Part shown: positions 1 through 7,197 of the stretch, piece by piece | How positions within the stretch are numbered: the stretch's first letter is position 1 | Layout of the letters: each line of letters starts with the position of its first letter | DNA from: Bacteroides sp. OM05-12 | GTDB taxonomy: Bacteria > Bacteroidota > Bacteroidia > Bacteroidales > Bacteroidaceae | DNA: 64,000 nt | Assembly: GCF_003438995.1 (NCBI RefSeq) | Contig: NZ_QSUN01000002.1 | Coordinates: 310,001-374,000 of the forward strand | Direction: 5' to 3' | Notes under the pieces: model-generated | Told to the model about the DNA's origin: nothing | Seen by the model: the letters and a program-made list of their open reading frames with translations, nothing else | Databases searched by the model: none | Translations under genes and position numbers: made by a program

Positions 1-1
1 G

Positions 2-1060
2 GCTTTGTTTACCGGGAATGATAAACAAACTTTCAAGAATTGTCGTATTCTAGGATTTCAGGATACTTTCCGTTCTAAAAAAGGAACTCGTTCTTATTTT
101 AAAGATTGTTGGATAGAAGGAGCTGTTGATTTTATTTACGCCGGTGGAATTATTTTCTTTGACGACTGTAGCATCCATCATGTAAGAGGCGGATATGTTG
201 CAGCTCCGGAAGATTGTTTTGCTTCAATACCAAAATCAAAGACTGCGTGTGGAAAGGTTTTAAAATTAGGATTTATTTTTCGTAATTGTGATTTAACTGC
301 AAATGATGATGTTAAAGACCAATGTTATTTAGGACGTCCGTGGAGTGAAAACTCCGGTATTTTTTATTTAAATTGTAAGTTAGGATCGCATATTACGGCT
401 AAAGGCTGGCAGGAATGGGGAGGAAATGAAACTACAGCCTGTTTTGCAGAATATAATAGTATGGATGCCGAAGGTAATCTATTAGACGTAAGTCAACGTG
501 CATCTTGGAGTTTCCAATTGCCTAAAGAGGATGCTGAGAACTTATTAACACCAGAATATGTATATGATAGAGCTAAAGCAAATGATCCTTATGATCCTGT
601 ATCTTTGTGTGTTGCACCTCAGGAACCGGGTTTCTTGACTGTTTCCAATAAAGCCTTAACATGGGGAACCGTTAACGGTGCTGTAGGTTATATTGTTTTG
701 AAGGGTGATAAGCTTATCGCTATAACTACGAAAACAACTTATACTGATGAAACTGATGGTGAAGGTAAGTATAGTGTTAAAACAATAGATGAGATGGGTA
801 GACTAAGTACAGCCCGTTTGGAGGGAACTGTTTCATCTATGGAGGATATGGCTGTTTCTCAATGGAATGTTAAAGTAGACGGTAAAAATATTAGTTGGAA
901 TGGAAATGCTAAAGCTGAATTATTTACTTTGAATGGGGTATGTATTGCTTTCTCTTCGTTCCAAGATTCATTTGTAGTGGAAGCTAATAATGGGATTTAT
1001 ATCTTGAAACTGACAGATGAACAAAATGATAGTTATTTTCAGAAAATAGTGATACAATAA
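2..1060 (+). CDS. Pectin methylesterase (CE8), 5' end missing
   Basis: The reading frame is open to the first base of the window, so the N-terminus and signal peptide are missing. The visible part is the C-terminal half of a carbohydrate esterase family 8 right-handed beta-helix. It shows the GFQDT motif with its catalytic Asp, the GAVDFIYAGG motif with the nucleophile Asp, and LGRPW with the substrate-binding Arg and Trp. The enzyme would remove methyl esters from homogalacturonan and release methanol, making the backbone accessible to the PL1 lyases encoded downstream. After about residue 200 the chain continues into a fibronectin-like segment and a Por-type C-terminal tail ending QKIVIQ. 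Only 13 bp separate it from the next lyase, so the two are probably co-transcribed. The TTG at position 5 is not a real start. Confidence 0.9.
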   Translation, partial: ALFTGNDKQTFKNCRILGFQDTFRSKKGTRSYFKDCWIEGAVDFIYAGGIIFFDDCSIHHVRGGYVAAPEDCFASIPKSKTACGKVLKLGFIFRNCDLTANDDVKDQCYLGRPWSENSGIFYLNCKLGSHITAKGWQEWGGNETTACFAEYNSMDAEGNLLDVSQRASWSFQLPKEDAENLLTPEYVYDRAKANDPYDPVSLCVAPQEPGFLTVSNKALTWGTVNGAVGYIVLKGDKLIAITTKTTYTDETDGEGKYSVKTIDEMGRLSTARLEGTVSSMEDMAVSQWNVKVDGKNISWNGNAKAELFTLNGVCIAFSSFQDSFVVEANNGIYILKLTDEQNDSYFQKIVIQ

Positions 1061-1073
1061 AAAAGAAGAGATT

Positions 1074-2789
1074 ATGATTAAATTATTTAAAAAACTAACA
1101 TTAGCAGTTGCTTTATTACTATGCGCTAATGGACTTTCTGCTCAGACTCTTGCATTTCCTACAGCAGAAGGATTTGGTAAATTTTCAAAAGGAGGTCGTG
1201 GTGGACAAGTTGTTACTGTAACGACTTTAGAAGATGATTCGATAGGAAATATTCAGGGTTCTTTGCGTTGGGCATTGGCACAGTATCCTAATGAACCTTT
1301 AACTGTTGTTTTCGGAGTATCCGGGCGTATTGAGTTGAAACAAGAATTGCGTGTCAAACGTGATGGATTGACCCTTGCGGGACAAACGGCTCCGGGAGAT
1401 GGAATTTGTATTAGTGGGAATAAAGTTAACTTGGGAGGATCTAAGAATTTTATTATACGTCATCTTCGTTTCAGAACGGGGCAGTTTGATGCTGCGGGAA
1501 ATGTAGTTGCTCAGAATGCTTTAGGTGCAGAGAATTGTGAAAACTTTATTATCGACCATTGTACGTTCGGCTGGTCTGTAGAAGAAAATATCAATACTTT
1601 TGATGACAAATTCCATACAGTACAATGGTGTATTATTCATGAAGGACTATATAATGCGGGTCATTCAAAGGGCGCACGTGGATATGGAATGCAATGGGGG
1701 GGATCTCAGGCAACCTATCATCATAATTTGTTGGCAAATAACAGCTCTCGTAGTTGCCGTTTTAACGGAGCTCGTAATACGGATCTTATTGTTTTCATTG
1801 AATATATTAATAATGTGAATTTTAACTGGGGAAGATCAAATTCTGTTTATGGAGGAGAGAATACCGGAAATAAGAAATATTCGGTGCATGAATGTAACAT
1901 GTTGAATAATTATTATAAGCCGGGACCGGCACTTGGTACAGGAAAACAATATTTCGTTTGTCCTTCTTACGCCAGAGAGGATGCTGTTTCTAGAGGACCT
2001 TCAAAGTGGCATTTGAGTGGGAATGTAATGGAAGGTAATCCGGAAGTTACGGCAAATAATTGGCAAGGAGTAAGGAGTGAGGACTCTGGGTATACAATGG
2101 AAGAAATAAAGGTTGATACAATTATTATCCCTATTGAACGCCACCCATCTTATCCGTTTGATTATAAAACATATTCTTATTTGAATTATGAGAGTGCTGA
2201 GGATGCTTATCAATCTGTATTGACTTCAGCAGGTGCTTTCCCACGTGATGCTGTAGACGCACGTGTTGTCGATGAAGTGAGAACCGGTAATTGTCAGTAT
2301 GGAAACAATGGTATATTAGATACTCCGGATCAGGCTGGTGGATATCCGAACTACAAGACAGAAGGGGGAATCACTGATGCCGATAATGATGGAATGGATG
2401 ATGCATGGGAGTCGGCTAATGGTTTAGACCCGACGAATGCTGATGACCGCAATTGGGTGAATGAGGAAGGATATACGGCACTAGAAGCCTATTTGAATGG
2501 ATTGGTAGGAGAAGAAACTTCTTTGAATTTTGCAGCTAATGGTATACAGTCCCATGATGCTAAGGAACTTTTAGTACAGGTTTGGGTAGATAGTGATAGA
2601 TTGAATTTATCGTCTTCAGAACCAGTGAAAAAGGTTTCTATATATAATCTTATTGGTGTAAAAGTATTAGTAGATAATAATGTTAATTCTGCAATAGATA
2701 TTGCATCATTAGCTCCTGGTAATTATATTTTAGTAGCCAATGAAGGCACAGATCAGATTGTAAAGACAGTTAAATTTATAAAGAAATAA
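1074..2789 (+). CDS. Secreted pectate lyase, PL1, with C-terminal sorting tail
   Basis: A 571-residue protein with a clear signal peptide ending near LSAQ at residue 24. The PL1 beta-helix starts at FPTAEGFGKF and has the family signatures GGRGG, GSLRWAL, LAGQTAPGDG, IIRHLRFR and IIDHCTFGW (calcium site). The SCRFNG segment is a candidate for the catalytic Arg strand. A short DADNDGMDDAWE calcium-binding stretch follows at about residue 440. The last 75 residues form a Por/T9SS-like tail with an IYNLIGVKV strand and the end VKTVKFIKK. It should cleave de-esterified homogalacturonan by calcium-dependent beta-elimination at the cell surface. It is downstream of the CE8 esterase and followed by a terminator hairpin. 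The closest relative in the window is the lyase at 12744. Confidence 0.92.
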   Translation: MIKLFKKLTLAVALLLCANGLSAQTLAFPTAEGFGKFSKGGRGGQVVTVTTLEDDSIGNIQGSLRWALAQYPNEPLTVVFGVSGRIELKQELRVKRDGLTLAGQTAPGDGICISGNKVNLGGSKNFIIRHLRFRTGQFDAAGNVVAQNALGAENCENFIIDHCTFGWSVEENINTFDDKFHTVQWCIIHEGLYNAGHSKGARGYGMQWGGSQATYHHNLLANNSSRSCRFNGARNTDLIVFIEYINNVNFNWGRSNSVYGGENTGNKKYSVHECNMLNNYYKPGPALGTGKQYFVCPSYAREDAVSRGPSKWHLSGNVMEGNPEVTANNWQGVRSEDSGYTMEEIKVDTIIIPIERHPSYPFDYKTYSYLNYESAEDAYQSVLTSAGAFPRDAVDARVVDEVRTGNCQYGNNGILDTPDQAGGYPNYKTEGGITDADNDGMDDAWESANGLDPTNADDRNWVNEEGYTALEAYLNGLVGEETSLNFAANGIQSHDAKELLVQVWVDSDRLNLSSSEPVKKVSIYNLIGVKVLVDNNVNSAIDIASLAPGNYILVANEGTDQIVKTVKFIKK

Positions 2790-2800
2790 AATAAGAAGTG

Positions 2801-2845
2801 CTCGTTCTCATTTTTTTAGATGGGAATGAGTACATCTTTTTTTTA
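2801..2845 (+). terminator. Intrinsic terminator overlapping a shared promoter element
   Basis: An 11-bp stem (2801-2811 with 2820-2830, two or three G:T pairs) is followed by a T-rich run. It would end the CE8-PL1 transcript. Its 3' arm runs into the TGAGTACA element at 2827. Confidence 0.65.
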
Positions 2846-2865
2846 TCTGCGTCATATTATAAAAT
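2827..2865 (+). promoter_or_regulatory. Shared bipartite element, copy a (TGAGTACA-N15-CGTC)
   Basis: TGAGTACA at 2827-2834 and CGTC at 2850-2853, 23 bp start to start, followed by TATTATAA. It ends about 30 bp before the start codon at 2895. It has the same two boxes and spacing as eight other sites in the window. It could be an ECF-type promoter (-35/-10) or a two-box activator site. Confidence 0.6.
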
Positions 2866-2894
2866 TGAATCGTTTAATTAAAAAATAGAAAATC

Positions 2895-4022
2895 ATGAAA
2901 GATGTTACTAAATTGTTTTTAGTGTCTGCAATGGCTGCTTTTTCAATAAATGCGGCAGGACAGTGTGATTACCAAACTCCCAATGGAACTTGGGGAAATT
3001 CTGATTGGTATAAAATTATTGATATTGATGCTGAACAGTTAACAGATCCTTCTTTGCCTAAATTTACAGGAGAAGATGGCAAATCGAATGCTGCTGATAC
3101 TGATTTTTCAAATGGAACGTTTGAAACTCCTCTTTTACTAAATGGTGAACCTAGTGGAAAAACTACTACTGTAACTTATCATATGTGTGCATTTGCTCCT
3201 ACAATGTATAATAGCGCCTATACTAAAAAAGTAGAATGGGGAGAAGATCCTAGTGGTAAGAATAATCCATGTTCATTAAATGATAATACGGTATATCAAA
3301 ATATACTTTGGGATAAGCCGGGTTTTATCGAATTGTCTCGTATGCCGGCATCTGCTGAAGCTCCGGAGGTGAGTCGTCACGGATATATTGAGATAAATAA
3401 TATTCCTGCTGTTGAACGTGTTCAGTGGGCTTATTCATCTACTGCTTGGGGACGTGGAGTTAAAATGGATGTTAAAGTGGGAGATGGTGAATGGCAAGAA
3501 CTGCATTATGAAGTTAGTGACTTGAAAACAGTAGATTGGTATAATTATACGACTTTTTCAGAACAAGGCTATACATTTGAGGAACTAATTGGCTTAGAGG
3601 GTGAACCGGATCAGTTGATTTCTTTGCGTTGGAGAATATGGGATGGCACTGATGGCGAAGGTATTACTACTAGTGAGATTGATCCAGCTACGGGTGAACC
3701 TAAAATATGGTATAAACCTGTTGATCCATTAGCACAATGGCAAACTGTACGTATTCATCAGATAAAGATTTTCTCAGGTGTTGATGGTGGTAGTGCCAAT
3801 AGTATAGATTCAGAAAAAGCAGAGATGTTCTATATTACAAGATCAGGTGATGAACTTAGCCTGACCGCCAATGCTAATATTGAAATTTATTCCGTTGGTG
3901 GAAATGTTGTAAAACAAGAATATGGTAACGGAATTAGTTTGGCTGGTTTACCAAAAGGCGTTTATGTTGTTAAAGCAACTGCTGACAACGGTGTTGTAAA
4001 AAACATGAAAGTAGCTTTATAA
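2895..4022 (+). CDS. Secreted protein of unknown function with C-terminal sorting tail
   Basis: A 375-residue protein with a signal peptide (cleavage near NAAGQ). I do not recognise the central region, about residues 25-300. It is rich in aromatic residues and beta-strand-like segments such as VQWAYSSTAWGRGV and ISLRWRIWDG, and could be a jelly-roll carbohydrate-binding module, but no catalytic motif is visible. The last 70 residues are a Por-type tail (IEIYSVGGNVV, LPKGVYVVKA, end NMKVAL), indicating export to the cell surface. It lies between pectate lyases, has its own shared promoter element and is followed by a strong terminator, so it is probably expressed with them. A pectin-binding or accessory role is only a guess. 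Confidence 0.75.
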   Translation: MKDVTKLFLVSAMAAFSINAAGQCDYQTPNGTWGNSDWYKIIDIDAEQLTDPSLPKFTGEDGKSNAADTDFSNGTFETPLLLNGEPSGKTTTVTYHMCAFAPTMYNSAYTKKVEWGEDPSGKNNPCSLNDNTVYQNILWDKPGFIELSRMPASAEAPEVSRHGYIEINNIPAVERVQWAYSSTAWGRGVKMDVKVGDGEWQELHYEVSDLKTVDWYNYTTFSEQGYTFEELIGLEGEPDQLISLRWRIWDGTDGEGITTSEIDPATGEPKIWYKPVDPLAQWQTVRIHQIKIFSGVDGGSANSIDSEKAEMFYITRSGDELSLTANANIEIYSVGGNVVKQEYGNGISLAGLPKGVYVVKATADNGVVKNMKVAL

Positions 4023-4049
4023 TATTAGTATAAAGTATATGATACTGAA

Positions 4050-4075
4050 AAGCTACCATTAGGTAGCTTTTTTTA
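4050..4075 (+). terminator. Intrinsic terminator
   Basis: AAGCTACC (4050-4057), a four-base loop and GGTAGCTT (4062-4069) followed by a run of T. It ends the gene at 2895-4022. Confidence 0.85.
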
Positions 4076-4083
4076 GTTTTGTC

Positions 4084-4134
4084 ATACGGTCGATTGTTTA
4101 CAAACGATAGGAGTTTGTAAACAATCGACCGTAT
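4084..4134 (+). repeat. Dispersed hairpin repeat, copy 1
   Basis: A perfect 22-bp inverted repeat (4084-4105 and 4113-4134) around the loop GATAGGA. A second copy with the same loop is at 45932-45982. There is no T-tract directly after it, and a separate terminator already precedes it. It could be a REP/MITE-like element or a protein-binding dyad. Confidence 0.8.
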
Positions 4135-4330
4135 CTTTGTCTATAACCGTATTGATGTCTTTTTAATAACTCTGGTGATTTCTAAAAAACATCGGGGTGT
4201 TTGTGGAAAATATCAAAGTTGAATTTTGTAGACTTTCCGAAGTGCTTATACTTGGCTGAACTCTTATTCCTTTGGTGGAAAATCATTTTTTTGATGAAAA
4301 TATCCATTAAAAATAGAAATATTCTCTTTT

Positions 4331-4522
4331 ATCTTTCAATCTTTCAGTTTTATTGTATCTTATTGATTATCAATTAGTAATACTGAACCTTTCATTTTGA
4401 AAAGATTCAGCCGAAAAGTAATAAAATAACTCTCTGTTTATACCCCTATCCTTTAACTGAAAGATTCGATCTTTCAGTATAATATGCAATAAATCAGATG
4501 GAAATGGTTAAGACTGAAAGAT
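4331..4522 (+). promoter_or_regulatory. Cluster of ATCTTTCAGT sites in a 680-bp intergenic region
   Basis: The decamer ATCTTTCAGT occurs at 4339-4348 and 4469-4478, and its complement ACTGAAAGAT at 4456-4465 and 4513-4522. A variant, ATCTTTCAAT, is at 4331-4340. The pair at 4456-4478 forms a perfect 10-bp dyad with a TCG centre. The cluster lies 100-290 bp upstream of the promoter-like element at 4621 and may be operator sites for an unseen regulator. I see no gene in 4023-4703. Confidence 0.45.
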
Positions 4523-4620
4523 GAACTTATTTGCGATAAACTACAATAAGGTGTATCCGTTTTTATATTTTTAATGTGTGGAGCTAAAGGCTTATTATCA
4601 GAAGATTATTATAAAAATAA

Positions 4621-4655
4621 TGAGTACAGAATAAATGAGATTTCGTCTCTATATA
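4621..4655 (+). promoter_or_regulatory. Shared bipartite element, copy b
   Basis: TGAGTACA at 4621-4628 and CGTC at 4644-4647 (23 bp start to start), followed by TATATAA. The start codon at 4704 is 57 bp past CGTC. Confidence 0.6.
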
Positions 4656-4703
4656 AAGTGAATTTAATTTAAAATGTTTGTTTAATTTTAAACTTGTAAT
4701 AAT

Positions 4704-7103
4704 ATGAAGAAACAAATTTTACTTGCGGTTGCATTGTGTGGTATGATGTTTACTGCAAATGCACAGATTGAACCCAATAAAGCAGACGAGGCTTTTGGTT
4801 ATCAGACTAAAATTCCATTGGATAATGGAGATTATCAATTTCTAATGCATTTTAATACTACAAAAAACTATCATGAGAAAATAAAAGCAAATCCTAAAGG
4901 TATTTATTCTGCTTCTGTTGGTTTGGATAAAACAACTTTAGATCCGTTCTTTTCTAATGACTGTAAGAGTCAGAATCAAGGACAACAAATACAGGTAGTG
5001 CGTTTTAGAGATGTAACAGATTTAATGGATTCTTTGAGTGTTGCAGATCCGACGGAAGGAAAGAATAAAGCGGCATCTGTACTGTTGGATGTACCCGGTA
5101 CTGATGCTAAAGATCAAGTCTATGCTTATTGGGGAGGTATGGGAGGTAAAAATAAAGTTATCTCATTTGGGATAAAACTTCAGGACGCATTTCAGACTAT
5201 TAAATCTGATTTGAGTTTTGATATAGTGACTTTACATCCGGGAACTACTGGTAAGGCTGCTGCTTATAAAATGTTACTTGTTTTAGATAATATAACTTAT
5301 CCTTATATTACAAAAGATGCTGCGGATAATGAAATTATGATGTTAGATACTATAACTAGCTCTAGTAACAAAAATAGTATCTTTAATAAAGAGACTTATA
5401 TCGCTACAAATGTTTATACTACTAGTAGCACAACCGGAGAAATTAATCGTCAGACAATTAATGTAACAGAACTTTTAGGTATTAGTCAGTCAAAGATAAT
5501 GAATAAAAAAGTTAGTGTGATCCTTTATGCACCTGCTACTACTGACGCAAGCTCTGATGTATTTGAACCGATTATCGGTATTGACAATATTACCGGTGTT
5601 TATGAAGCTACTTCATGGGTTTCTCCTGACGGAGCAATTGAAAATGCTACTTTGAAACAAGATGTAGATGTGAAGAAAGACGAGGAATCTCCTATTGTTT
5701 TCAATATTCAAGGTAAACAAGGAACAAGTATAACTATTCAGACGGGTGGTGATACAGAAATGAAAAATAAAACAGATTATTATTTCAAAGAAGCAGGTGA
5801 AAACGGTTCTGTGAAAGCGAAAGATGAAAATGGAGAATATACAATTGATGTACCTTATTCTTATAGCTTTAAAGAAGGAGATGGAAATATCCTTAAAATA
5901 ACGGATGCGAATTATGTAAATGCAGAATTGCAAGTTACTTTATTTGCTAAAGTTACTACAAAGAAGAGTTCTTATCAATTGGAAATCAATAATGGATGTC
6001 GTTTTTATCTTGACTTTAATGTAAATGTAACGGCTCCTGCTTGGACACTTCCTACAGGTGCAACTGAAGGTAAAACCATTTCACAGAATGCTGAAGTGAA
6101 GAAATCACAAGAGTCTCCTATCGTTTTTGCTCTTCAAGGTCAATATGGAGAAAAGATCACAATCCAAACCGATGATGATGCTACAATGAAAGCGAATACA
6201 GGTTATTATTTCAAGAATAACGGTTGTGTGAAAGCAAAAGATAGTGAAGGTAATTATACAATTGATGTACCTTACACTTATAATTACTCTGCAGAAAATG
6301 GTAATGTATTGGAGATAACGGAGGCAGATTATGTAAATGCGGAATTGCAAGTTACTTTATTTGCAAATCTTCCTACTACAGAGGCAAGCAATTATAAATT
6401 AGCTATCAATAATGGTTGTAACTTCTTTATGAACTTTGCCGTAACAGTAACAGCTCCTGCTTGGATACTTCCTGAGGGTGCAACTGAAGGTGCAACAATA
6501 TCACAAAATGCAGAAGTAAAACAGTCAGAGGAATCTTCTATAATTATTGCTCTTCAAGGTCAATATGGAGAAAAGATTACAATCCAAACAGGAGATGATG
6601 CTTCAATGAAAGCAAATGAAGGTTATTATTTCAAGAATAGCGGTTGTGTGAAGGCGAAAGATGGTGAAGGTAATTATACAGTTGATGTACCTTATACTTA
6701 TAATTATTCTGCAGAAAATGGTAATGTTTTGGAAATAACAGATGAAAATTATGTAAATGCAGAACTGCAAGTTACTTTATATACAAATCTGCCTGAAGCA
6801 GGAACAAGTAACTATCAATTAGTTGTAAATAATGGTTGCAGTTTCTTTATGAATTTTGCTGTTACAGTGACGGCAAAGACTCCGGACAATATAAATACTG
6901 TAGATACGAATAAAGCACTTGTTTATGCTACAGAAGGAACAATTGTTGTAGAGAATGCTATTGAGAATGTTATTATTACTAATATAATGGGACAAACTAT
7001 TGCAACAGTTTCTGCTGAAGAAGCAGCTAATGGAATTTCAGTTGCTGCAAACATTTATCTTGTTAAAACCGGTAATACTGTAAGTAAGGTATTAGTTAAA
7101 TAA
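4704..7103 (+). CDS. Large secreted protein with three internal repeats
   Basis: A 799-residue protein with a signal peptide (MKKQILLAVALCGMMFTANAQ would leave a mature start near residue 22). No enzyme family was recognised. Residues of about 25-300 form a unique N-terminal region. Three tandem repeats of about 130 residues follow (about 312-442, 456-582 and 596-722). Each repeat holds a VKK-type segment, an ALQGQYGEKITIQT strand, a GYYFKN...GCVKAKD segment and YVNAELQVTL. Repeats 2 and 3 are most alike, indicating recent duplication. The C-terminus (VVENAIENVIITNIMGQ, end SKVLVK) resembles Por/DUF6383-type tails. The repeats look like beta-sandwich modules, which suggests a surface spacer or binding protein. 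It sits among pectate lyases and carries the shared promoter element. Confidence 0.75.
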   Translation: MKKQILLAVALCGMMFTANAQIEPNKADEAFGYQTKIPLDNGDYQFLMHFNTTKNYHEKIKANPKGIYSASVGLDKTTLDPFFSNDCKSQNQGQQIQVVRFRDVTDLMDSLSVADPTEGKNKAASVLLDVPGTDAKDQVYAYWGGMGGKNKVISFGIKLQDAFQTIKSDLSFDIVTLHPGTTGKAAAYKMLLVLDNITYPYITKDAADNEIMMLDTITSSSNKNSIFNKETYIATNVYTTSSTTGEINRQTINVTELLGISQSKIMNKKVSVILYAPATTDASSDVFEPIIGIDNITGVYEATSWVSPDGAIENATLKQDVDVKKDEESPIVFNIQGKQGTSITIQTGGDTEMKNKTDYYFKEAGENGSVKAKDENGEYTIDVPYSYSFKEGDGNILKITDANYVNAELQVTLFAKVTTKKSSYQLEINNGCRFYLDFNVNVTAPAWTLPTGATEGKTISQNAEVKKSQESPIVFALQGQYGEKITIQTDDDATMKANTGYYFKNNGCVKAKDSEGNYTIDVPYTYNYSAENGNVLEITEADYVNAELQVTLFANLPTTEASNYKLAINNGCNFFMNFAVTVTAPAWILPEGATEGATISQNAEVKQSEESSIIIALQGQYGEKITIQTGDDASMKANEGYYFKNSGCVKAKDGEGNYTVDVPYTYNYSAENGNVLEITDENYVNAELQVTLYTNLPEAGTSNYQLVVNNGCSFFMNFAVTVTAKTPDNINTVDTNKALVYATEGTIVVENAIENVIITNIMGQTIATVSAEEAANGISVAANIYLVKTGNTVSKVLVK

Positions 7104-7126
7104 TATACCTGTTGAATAAATAGGAG

Positions 7127-7165
7127 AATGAGAGTGTGCCACTTATGCATACTCTCATTTTCATT
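7127..7165 (+). terminator. Probable intrinsic terminator
   Basis: The stem 7127-7139 pairs with 7147-7159 (AATGAGAGT/ACTCTCATT core with one bulged or mispaired position), followed by T-rich sequence. No shared promoter element is seen between here and the next start at 7198, so partial read-through is possible. Confidence 0.6.
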
Positions 7166-7197
7166 TTCATTCTATATTAAAATAGAGAAATGACATT

